From the NCBI GenBank assembly GCA_013314775.1, contig JABUFB010000002.1, forward strand, positions 308,797-372,796: a stretch of DNA of 64,000 nucleotides, read 5' to 3'. Source of the DNA: Armatimonadota bacterium. Lineage in GTDB: Bacteria; Armatimonadota; Zipacnadia; Zipacnadales; JABUFB01. Positions 57,245 to 64,000 of the stretch are shown here, in pieces. The translations under genes were made by a program, and so were the position numbers. The notes under the pieces are model-generated. The model did not search any database and had not been told where the DNA came from. It saw only the letters and a program-made list of their open reading frames with translations. Position 1 is the first letter of the stretch. Each line of letters begins with the position of its first letter.

Positions 57245-59212
57245 ATGCCCCGTCTTCCTCAAGCCCCGATTTGTCCCGAGACAGACCTGCGCGACATGCT
57301 GCGGGGGTACCTCGTGCGCCGCAGCCTCGAGTGCATGGAACGCGCGGCAGAGCGCCGGAAGAAGGCGATCCGGGAGGGCGCGGCGGAGGCGTACCGCGAG
57401 ACCATCACCGCCGCAGTTCGGGGCTTCTACGGGACGCTTCCGGTCGGGCCCGATGCCGAGCCGATACGTGCGCGTTTGGTGAGCGGCCACGAGCGCGAAG
57501 GGTACCGCCTGGAGAATGTGCTGTTCGACTCCTTCCCCGGTTGGGAAGTGAACGCCACCGTCTACGTGCCCCGCGATTTCGCGCCACCGTACCCTGCGGT
57601 GGTGGTTCCGGTGGGGCATTCGGGCAAGCAATTCGAAAGCTACCAGCTTCCGTGCCAGTTCTTCGCGCGTAGCGGGTATCTCGCCGTTGTCTTTGACCCG
57701 CCCGGTCAGTCCAGCGAGAAGCAGCCCGGTAACGATCACTTCGCGGATGGCGTGCGGTGTTACCCGGTAGGGGAGAGTTCGAGCCGGTATTTCGTCGCGG
57801 ATGCCCTGCGCTGCATCGACTACCTGGAGAGCCGTGAAGATGTGGACACGAGCCGGGGGGTGGCGATGACCGGGGTCTCCGGCGGCGGCACCACAACCAC
57901 GCTGGCTGCACTACTGGACCCGCGCGTGTCTGTGATGGGACCGTCCTGCTGTGTGACGGCGCTGGCGGATCTGGACATCACCCAGTGCTATGCAGGTTGC
58001 CCTGAGACCCACATGTGGCGCCGCTATGCGGAAGGCATCGACGAGATCGACCTGATCTGCGCTGCATTCCCCAGGCCCGTCCTGCTGATGGCGGGCGAGC
58101 AGGATGAGGTTTTCCGCATCGGGGACGTGCGCGCGTTAGCCGATGAAGCGCGCCTGTTCTACGCATCCGCCGGCATGTCCGAATGCATCGGGTTCTTTGT
58201 GGACCCCGGCGGGCACGCATACTCGCTTGCGCAGGCCAGGCAGTTCGTGGCGTTCATGGACCACTGGCTCGCAGGCGGCGCGAGGCCTCCCTGCGACCTG
58301 CCGGACGAAGCGTTCATCATGGACGCGTATGGGGATCTGCGCTGCTATCCGCGCACCGATGTGAACATGCGAACGCTCAGTATGGCCCGGGCGAGAGAGC
58401 TTCGAGAAAACCGACGACACACGGCGAAGGACATCAGACTGGCCGCGATGCAACTGGCTCAGGTTGAAGACCTGGAACAAGGGCAGCGAGCCGAAATCGG
58501 CGACCAGTTCCGGCTCTGGACCCACTACTGGCAGCCGGTGATGCTTCGGCCCGAGGCAGGAATCGAGCTGCCGGCCACCTTCATCCGGGCCCACAGCGAC
58601 AAGCCCGCTCCGACGTTGATCCACTTTGACGACTCCGGCAGGCACCGCCTCATCGCTCGCAATGGCCCGCTCATGAGCGCGATCCGTTTCATCGACCGCG
58701 ACCACCCCGGCGCCAGCCTGCTCACCGTGGACCTGCGCGGCTGGGGCGATACTGAGCCGAACCTCTACCCGTACGAGGCGGCGGGATGGGGCGGCATTGA
58801 TCGCTACCTGGCGTACACTTCTGCCGCGCTGGGGGACTCGGTGCTCGGGATGCGTATACGGGATGGCCTGGCAGCGCTGACTTTCGCGCGGCGTGATCCG
58901 GGCGTTGACCGCGCGCGCATCATTATCTGCGGTTGCGGCGCAGGGGCAGTGGTCGCCATGCATGTCGCGCTCATTGGTGCGCCACTGCACGGGCTGGCCG
59001 TCTGGAACCGACCCGAGAGCTTCGAGGCGCTTGTTGCCGATGAGACCCCGCGCTGGCCGCATGACCTGTTCATGCCCAATGTACTGCAGCACTACGACCT
59101 TCCAGAGCTCCTCACTGCGCTCGAGTGCACCGTGATCGATCTCCCCGGAACCGAAGATGAGGCGCCGGGCCGGCTTGTCCCGGCGCTGACGCGGTTGTTG
59201 TTCGACTTATAA
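57245..59212 (+). CDS. Tandem alpha/beta-hydrolase esterase, second domain degenerate
   Basis: A 655-residue protein. The N-terminal half (about 60-345) is an acetyl-xylan-esterase-like alpha/beta hydrolase: 'YVPRDFAPPYPAVVVPVGHSG', 'GVSGGGT' with Ser212, 'AGEQDEV' with Asp287 and 'PGGHAYS' with His324, a complete triad. The C-terminal half (about 425-655) repeats the fold ('LLTVDLRGWGDTEPN', 'GADRARIIICGCGAGAVVAMHVAL'-like elbow) but the elbow reads GCGAG (563-567), with Gly replacing the nucleophile Ser. That half may bind substrate or only add structure. There is no signal peptide. The ATG at 57245 is chosen for GGAGG 5 bases upstream over GTG 57233. Confidence 0.82.
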   Translation: MPRLPQAPICPETDLRDMLRGYLVRRSLECMERAAERRKKAIREGAAEAYRETITAAVRGFYGTLPVGPDAEPIRARLVSGHEREGYRLENVLFDSFPGWEVNATVYVPRDFAPPYPAVVVPVGHSGKQFESYQLPCQFFARSGYLAVVFDPPGQSSEKQPGNDHFADGVRCYPVGESSSRYFVADALRCIDYLESREDVDTSRGVAMTGVSGGGTTTTLAALLDPRVSVMGPSCCVTALADLDITQCYAGCPETHMWRRYAEGIDEIDLICAAFPRPVLLMAGEQDEVFRIGDVRALADEARLFYASAGMSECIGFFVDPGGHAYSLAQARQFVAFMDHWLAGGARPPCDLPDEAFIMDAYGDLRCYPRTDVNMRTLSMARARELRENRRHTAKDIRLAAMQLAQVEDLEQGQRAEIGDQFRLWTHYWQPVMLRPEAGIELPATFIRAHSDKPAPTLIHFDDSGRHRLIARNGPLMSAIRFIDRDHPGASLLTVDLRGWGDTEPNLYPYEAAGWGGIDRYLAYTSAALGDSVLGMRIRDGLAALTFARRDPGVDRARIIICGCGAGAVVAMHVALIGAPLHGLAVWNRPESFEALVADETPRWPHDLFMPNVLQHYDLPELLTALECTVIDLPGTEDEAPGRLVPALTRLLFDL

Positions 59213-59244
59213 GACTGAAGATGGGAAGCTGGAGGTGTCACCGG

Positions 59245-62200
59245 ATGGGTGTCAACGGAGTTGTGCCCGGGATTTTGGGAGCGTGCGTGGTCTTGCTGGC
59301 GCAGGTGTGCTTTGCTGACGCGCCGACGGTGAACGTTCCCTTTGCCCGCAAGCCGCCGCGGCTTGAGGGACGGCTCGCCGACCCCGTGTGGGATAGCGCG
59401 GCGGTGATCCGGAACCTGTACAAGCGAGGGAATCGGGACCAACTGCCAGAGGCGACCGAGTTCCGCTTGCTGCACGACGGACAGAGCCTGTGGGTTGGCG
59501 TGCGGTGCAGCGAAACGGAGCCCGGCTACCCGAAGGCTCACCTGCGCAGCCCGACGGATGACCTTTCCCTGGACGACGCGGTGCAGGTGATCCTGGGGAC
59601 AGCAGACCGAAATGATGTTTCGCGCGAAGTGCTCAATATGGGCGGCTACGAGAATGCCCTCGGGCAGCCTGTTTCGTCGGCGGATCACTACTACCAGTTC
59701 ACCGTGAATTCTGCGGGTGCCCAGGCGCGGACCTACAATGAGAGCGCGCTTGAGCGTCCGCTCTTCCAAGCGAAAGTGGCGCGTTTCAAGGGCTGCTGGA
59801 CAGTGGAAATGCGCATTCCTCTGGCATCCGCCGGTATTGAGGGCGCCGACGGTCTGCCTGTCTTCGCCAACTTCTTCCGTTTCCGGCCGCCGGATATGGC
59901 CGCCTGGCACCTGCCCTCCTTCGGCGGATATGCCCCCATGCCTTTCGGCACAATGAAGCTGCTTGCCGAGGGCGAAGAGACGCAGCGCACCGTGCAGGAA
60001 GCAGCGGCACCGCATGTCTCCGCACCTGCCCAGGAACATGCGCAAGTGAAGATCGCCTGGTATCCTCTCTCGCGCCGAGTGGTGGCGGACATTGGCGCCG
60101 GACAGGGGGATGATGGTGCATCGGCCGCCCTGCGCGTGTCCGGAGTGGGGGAGAAGCGCGCGACGCTGGATGCGGGAAGCACTGTGCGGCTCATTCTCGA
60201 TGTTCCCAAGGCGTGCTCGCTGCCCTGCAAGGCGGAGGCTAGTCTCACGGATGCAGGTGGCGCGGTCCTCGCGTCCGCAAGCCGCGAACTTGAGCAGGTG
60301 GCTGAGCCCGAGTGGCTCGGTACCGATGCGGGCAGCGACTTCGTGGACGCACAGTTGCCCATGCCGTGGACTGCGCCGTCGGTGCATGATGACACCATCT
60401 CGCTGCTCCCGGGTGACATGACCTTCGCGCCTTGCGGCCTGTTCGGTTCGGTCATTCGCGCCGGTGAGGAACTGCTGGCCGGCCCGGGAGAGATCATCCT
60501 GTCGGTCGCCGGGCAGCAGGCGACCCTCACCCCGCAGAGGCTGCGTGTCGTCCGGCGTGGCAACACAGCAGTGGCCGACGCGACGCTGCTCATTCCCGGC
60601 GGGCGTCTCGAGTTGACCAGCCGGGTGGAGTTCGACGGGTTCACGGTCTGCAAGCTGCGGGTGCGAGGCGTCGACCCGCACGCCATTGATCATCTCGCAC
60701 TCCAGTTCCCGATCCGGCCGGAGAACGCCCGGTTCGTGCATACCCTTCTGGTGCAGGAGGTTGCAGAGCTCACGGGGTTCGGATGGGAAGGCCAGGCGGG
60801 GTCACTGTGGGTCGGTGGGCATGAGCGCGGTCTGGCATTCGACTTCGACACTCCGCTGTTCCTGTCCAAGCGCCGGCGCTCGCAGATGCAGGTGATCGAG
60901 AAGCCGGGCCAAACGCTGCTGAGGATCAACTTTGTAGACGGTGCCGGACAGGTAACGGAAGACGGCCACGTGTTCCGGTTCTTCTTGCAGCCCACGCCGA
61001 CAAAACCCGTCTCACTGCGCAAAGACGGCCTCGCACAGACCTCACTGTGGTTCGAGGAATGGTCAGACCACGAGGGCTACCCGGACCTGAAGAAGATGCC
61101 GGAAGTGAAGCGCCGTGCGGAAGAGGCCCACGCACGTGGCAAGCCCTTTCTACTGTACTTCAACAGCATGCTGGCCGAGGACTCCCCCGGTTTCGCCGAG
61201 TTCCGCGAGGAGTTCCTGGTGCCCCCGGGCCACATGTGGTACAAGCGCGCCTATGACCCCGGGCGTGATGTGCCCTGCTGGCTGTGCTGCGTGCGCGGCC
61301 CTTACGGAGATCTGCTGCTGGACGGCATGCGGAGACTCGCACGCGAGGGGGGTGTCGACGGCGTCTACATGGATGGCACCTCGGTGCCCTGGCCCTGCAC
61401 CAACCCGGCCCACGCTCCCTGTGCCGAACCGATTTCGCCCTCATGGAATGAGGACGCTGTCACCCCGCTGATGGCCACGCGCAGTTTCCTGCAACGGGTG
61501 CGCGGGGTGTTCAGCGAGGGCAGGCGCCCGTGGATGTTCGCCCACACTGGCGGCGCAATCGGCATCTCCACCCTGTCTCTCTGCGACGGTTTCTACGAGG
61601 GCGAGCAGATCTCGCGGTACCGGCCGGGGTACCGGATTCCGTTGCACAAGTTCGCGGTGGGCTACTGTGGCATTCCCTGGGGCTTCCGCACCGACACCAT
61701 CCCGGCCTCGTATGGGGCGCGCCGTATGATGACCCTTGCGGCGCTGCACGACGTGCAGGTGCGCCACGAGTGCGCCGAACTGGAGGACCGGATCTACTCG
61801 GACTTCCAGGATGATTCTTCCGTGAGCTATCACCCGTACTGGCGCGAGCAGCCCCATGTGCGGGTGGTCAAAGGCGACGTGCTCTTTTCGTACTACCGGA
61901 AGCGGGATGCGGCAATGCTTGTGGTCAGCAACCTGACCTGGACAAAGCAAAGCGCCCGGCTCGACGTGAGCGGGCTGTTTCCCGGCGAGCCGGTGAGCGT
62001 GGAAGATGTGGATGCACAGACCCCGATTTCCGTGAGCGACGGGTGCATCGCCCTGGAGATCCCGAGCCACCGCTTCGCAGCCGTCCGGATCGAGCCTGCT
62101 GCAAATGCCGGCGCACCCGAGACGCCTCCGGCGGTGGAACCTCCTATTCCAGCGGACTTCAGCATTCAGGGCTACAGACCCTCAGACTGGGACTTGAACC

Positions 62201-62697
62201 CCGACGCAAAGGGGGTCACCATCGAGCCCGACGTTGATCTTGGCAGGGGGCTGCGTGGCCCGAAGCTCAGAAGCAAGATCTACCATGACTACGCGACGGC
62301 GCGATTTACCGCTCACCCGGTAGGTGCGGATGCGACCTACCGAATCGCGCTCCAGCGAAACGGCCGCTGGCGGCTGGACATCGGCCGGTGGACCCTCCAG
62401 ACCGATGGCAGCCGTTGGTATCTGCCCTCCGATCTGTGGCGCGAGGGCAGAGTCTATCAGCCCTCCGTGAAGGGCGAGGAGACCAACGAACTTGTGCTGT
62501 CGATTCGCAACGGTCTGCTGGATGCGGTCTACGGTGGACAGGCACTGGCCCGCGATGTGCCGGTGGAAGGCCTCTCAGGCAATAGCTTCCTGGAAATGAA
62601 GACCTGGGGCGGTGACTGGTTCGCGTTCACGCTGCTGGAGGCTTCGAGCAGGCCGACCCAACTCTTCGAACAGGGCGTGCGTCATCCGGTATTGTGA
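59245..62697 (+). CDS. Secreted CBM9-like / GH123-like (DUF6067-type) glycosidase
   Basis: An 1150-residue protein, complete paralog of the edge gene at 1-2025. Signal peptide (VPGILGACVVLLAQVCFA), CBM9-like domain at about 25-235 ('PPRLEGRLADPVWDSAAV', 'LDDAVQVILG', 'TVEMRIPLASAG'), a sandwich, then 'SLWVGGHERGLAFDFDTPLFL' and 'FFLQPTPTKPV' and a TIM barrel (about 590-860: 'FLLYFNSMLAEDSPGF', 'GVDGVYMDGTSVPWPC', 'LCDGFYEGEQISRYRPGY', 'YCGIPWGFRTDT'). C-terminal beta domains end the protein. 'YMDGT' and 'YEGEQ' hold likely catalytic acids. GGAGGTG lies 7 bases before ATG 59245; an ATG at 59221 is less well placed. Confidence 0.78.
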   Translation: MGVNGVVPGILGACVVLLAQVCFADAPTVNVPFARKPPRLEGRLADPVWDSAAVIRNLYKRGNRDQLPEATEFRLLHDGQSLWVGVRCSETEPGYPKAHLRSPTDDLSLDDAVQVILGTADRNDVSREVLNMGGYENALGQPVSSADHYYQFTVNSAGAQARTYNESALERPLFQAKVARFKGCWTVEMRIPLASAGIEGADGLPVFANFFRFRPPDMAAWHLPSFGGYAPMPFGTMKLLAEGEETQRTVQEAAAPHVSAPAQEHAQVKIAWYPLSRRVVADIGAGQGDDGASAALRVSGVGEKRATLDAGSTVRLILDVPKACSLPCKAEASLTDAGGAVLASASRELEQVAEPEWLGTDAGSDFVDAQLPMPWTAPSVHDDTISLLPGDMTFAPCGLFGSVIRAGEELLAGPGEIILSVAGQQATLTPQRLRVVRRGNTAVADATLLIPGGRLELTSRVEFDGFTVCKLRVRGVDPHAIDHLALQFPIRPENARFVHTLLVQEVAELTGFGWEGQAGSLWVGGHERGLAFDFDTPLFLSKRRRSQMQVIEKPGQTLLRINFVDGAGQVTEDGHVFRFFLQPTPTKPVSLRKDGLAQTSLWFEEWSDHEGYPDLKKMPEVKRRAEEAHARGKPFLLYFNSMLAEDSPGFAEFREEFLVPPGHMWYKRAYDPGRDVPCWLCCVRGPYGDLLLDGMRRLAREGGVDGVYMDGTSVPWPCTNPAHAPCAEPISPSWNEDAVTPLMATRSFLQRVRGVFSEGRRPWMFAHTGGAIGISTLSLCDGFYEGEQISRYRPGYRIPLHKFAVGYCGIPWGFRTDTIPASYGARRMMTLAALHDVQVRHECAELEDRIYSDFQDDSSVSYHPYWREQPHVRVVKGDVLFSYYRKRDAAMLVVSNLTWTKQSARLDVSGLFPGEPVSVEDVDAQTPISVSDGCIALEIPSHRFAAVRIEPAANAGAPETPPAVEPPIPADFSIQGYRPSDWDLNPDAKGVTIEPDVDLGRGLRGPKLRSKIYHDYATARFTAHPVGADATYRIALQRNGRWRLDIGRWTLQTDGSRWYLPSDLWREGRVYQPSVKGEETNELVLSIRNGLLDAVYGGQALARDVPVEGLSGNSFLEMKTWGGDWFAFTLLEASSRPTQLFEQGVRHPVL

Positions 62698-62727
62698 TGC
62701 GCCTTGGCCCAACAGGAGGCGTGCTGC

Positions 62728-63774
62728 ATGCTCCGCGCCGTCATCTGCGTGCTTTGTGTTCTCATCCTCGCGGCGACCACTTCCCGGGCCTCGGAGCCGG
62801 AGCCGCGCCCGTTCATCTATGGCTGCGGAATCGTCTGGGGCAGGTGGCTCGGCCTCGATGATGCCCGGGCGAAAGCCTTCGACCGTCTCAGCATGGACCG
62901 GATCAGGGAGATGGGTGGGACCAACGTCCCCGCGAACTTTGCGTGGATCGACATTGAGCCCACGCCCGGCGAGTATCATTGGGACTACGTAGACCATCAG
63001 GTGAAGGAGGCTCGCAGGCGAGGTCTGGAGATATTCGCCTACACCGGACTGACGCCCGACTGGGCCTTGCCGGACAATGCGCCCAAGACGCCGGGAATCG
63101 GCTACCGGTTCCCGCCGGCGGAACGGTTCATCCCGGATTTCGAGAGGTTCTTCGAGACCCTCGCGCGGCGGTACCGGGGCAAGGTGCGGTACTACGGATT
63201 TTGGAACGAACCCAACGGGTGCAGTTGGATCAACGACCGGTGCGCAAACGGCCATATGGCGCACACTTACGTGCCGTGGCTGAAACGCTGGTATCGCGCG
63301 ATGAAGAAGGGCGACCCGAACTGCGTCCTGGCCGTGGGGGGGCTGGATTACCACAGCGGGGTGGCCGAAGGCTGGCGGTATCTGGAGGACATCTACACTC
63401 ACGGCGGAGGGGATAGCTTCGACGCCGTGGCGCTTCATCCGTACGGAGAGCCCCTGCACTGGCGAGCGATCCGCGATACCTATGACTGTCTCGTGCGCCA
63501 CGGCGATGAGCACAAGAAGTTGTGGCTCAATGAGTATGGATGGAACACCACCGATGAGACGCGCAAGGCCCGCAACCTGCGCAAGGTGCTCCACCGTCTC
63601 GCAAGACCCGAGTATCACATGGTGTTTCAGGCCAGCTACCTGGTACTCACCGACCTGCCCGGCGATAGTGACGTGAATGCCCATGACTTCGGCCTGTGTG
63701 ACCGTGACCGGAAAGCCGGAACAGTCACGCCCCGCGACAGCTACCGGGCGTTCCAGGCAATCCGCAAGCATTGA
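62728..63774 (+). CDS. Secreted clan GH-A glycosidase, GH39/GH5-like
   Basis: A 348-residue enzyme with a signal peptide (MLRAVICVLCVLILAATTSRA) and a single TIM barrel. 'FAWIDIEPTPGEYHWDYVDHQVKEARRRGLEIF', 'YYGFWNEPNG' with acid/base Glu161, 'DAVALHPYGEP' and 'LWLNEYGW' with nucleophile Glu269 are classic clan-A features, closest to GH39-type xylosidase/arabinosidase enzymes. CAGGAGG lies 8 bases before ATG 62728. It follows the GH123-like gene by 30 bases, so both are probably one transcript that would continue into the interrupted URO-D-like gene. Confidence 0.88.
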   Translation: MLRAVICVLCVLILAATTSRASEPEPRPFIYGCGIVWGRWLGLDDARAKAFDRLSMDRIREMGGTNVPANFAWIDIEPTPGEYHWDYVDHQVKEARRRGLEIFAYTGLTPDWALPDNAPKTPGIGYRFPPAERFIPDFERFFETLARRYRGKVRYYGFWNEPNGCSWINDRCANGHMAHTYVPWLKRWYRAMKKGDPNCVLAVGGLDYHSGVAEGWRYLEDIYTHGGGDSFDAVALHPYGEPLHWRAIRDTYDCLVRHGDEHKKLWLNEYGWNTTDETRKARNLRKVLHRLARPEYHMVFQASYLVLTDLPGDSDVNAHDFGLCDRDRKAGTVTPRDSYRAFQAIRKH

Positions 63775-63805
63775 GCCGACCCAAACCGTGACCGGAGGAT
63801 AGTTC

Positions 63806-63874
63806 GTGCAATTCACCAATCGCCAGCGTTTCGTGAGACTCATGCGCGGCCAGGCCGTTGACCGCGCGCCGTTC
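63806..63874 (+). pseudogene. 5' end of a URO-D-like gene, interrupted
   Basis: GTG 63806 with GGAGG 7 bases upstream opens 'QFTNRQRFVRLMRGQAVDRAPF', the standard N-terminus of URO-D-like proteins (compare the openings at 34386 and 54852). After Phe23 the frame runs into group II intron sequence and stops at TGA 63893. The rest of the gene presumably resumes beyond the window as the 3' exon. If the intron splices, the gene may still be functional. Confidence 0.72.
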
Positions 63875-64000
63875 GTATGCCGGGCATGTTCATGATCTCG
63901 GAGGTGGAAGTCCTCTACGGTATCGGAGACCGTAACCGTTAAGCGAAGGCAAGGGCGTCGCCGCGAGGCGGGGTCTGAAAGAAGCCTTAGCCACAGCCAC
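63875..64000 (+). mobile_element. 5' part of a group II intron (domain I)
   Basis: From about 63875 the sequence shows landmarks of bacterial group II intron domain I: a GT-start region, 'CTCGGAGGTGGAAGTCCT', 'GTAACCGTTAAGCGAAGG', then 'GCGAAGGCAAGGG' and 'TCTGAAAGAAGCC', blocks recognisable from many intron 5' regions. It interrupts codon 24 of a URO-D-like gene. The reverse-transcriptase ORF and domains V/VI would lie past the window edge. The exact 5' splice base is uncertain (GTATG instead of the usual GTGYG). Confidence 0.7.

Overview
The window is GC-rich and densely coding. It is dominated by secreted carbohydrate-active enzymes, by seven uroporphyrinogen-decarboxylase (URO-D)-like genes, and by companion proteins common in environmental polysaccharide degraders: a Tat-exported Gfo/Idh/MocA oxidoreductase, ThuA, creatininase, heparinase-like, BNR/sialidase-like and LamG proteins, and a PEP-CTERM protein. 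This mix suggests a free-living saprophyte of the Armatimonadota type. Planctomycetota, Verrucomicrobiota/Lentisphaerota and Hydrogenedentota carry similar sets, so the phylum is an inference and is not read from a marker here. The one clear housekeeping gene is ribosomal protein S5.

Layout. (1) 1-9.3 kb: a CBM9/GH123-like protein running off the left edge; a fused beta-lactamase-like/NamZ-like protein; a guanylate-kinase-like protein with a non-standard start; a PEP-CTERM protein; and a divergent pair of beta-helix proteins, one of them truncated. (2) 9.3-17.9 kb: a URO-D-like gene, a two-gene ABC exporter, a duplicated LTXXQ-type secreted protein, an ISNCY/IS1202-type insertion sequence with a 16-bp target duplication, an isolated rpsE with its own promoter and terminator, a dead arsenate-reductase gene and a second URO-D-like gene. 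(3) 17.9-24.8 kb, minus strand: oxidoreductase, triple-repeat secreted protein, GH42-like protein and GH29 fucosidase. (4) 25-34.4 kb: LamG-glycosidase, sialidase-like, ThuA, GH32 and heparinase-like proteins. (5) 34.4-47.9 kb: two URO-D-like genes, GH2, a second GH29, SGNH hydrolase, GH28/GH49-like beta-helix, a BNR-propeller protein and creatininase. (6) 48-63.8 kb: CBM9-glycosidase, LamG protein, LacZ-type GH2, two URO-D-like genes, tandem alpha/beta hydrolase, a second GH123-like protein and a GH39/GH5-like enzyme. The window ends in a seventh URO-D-like gene interrupted within its first 25 codons by the start of what looks like a group II intron.

How the genes fit together (inference): the glycosidases and esterases (fucosidase, galactosidase, fructanase, beta-helix and lyase-like) point to stepwise dismantling of fucose- and galactose-containing, probably acylated plant or algal polysaccharides outside the cytoplasm. 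I see no sugar importer, SusC/D pair or sugar-responsive regulator among them. The URO-D-like paralogs are unlikely to serve heme synthesis in such numbers; relatives of the corrinoid methyltransferase type (MtaA-like) would be a more natural guess, but no corrinoid protein is present here. A recurring intergenic motif of the form AGGAATTACCTGC followed by GGGGAAT may be a shared promoter or operator for several of these genes.
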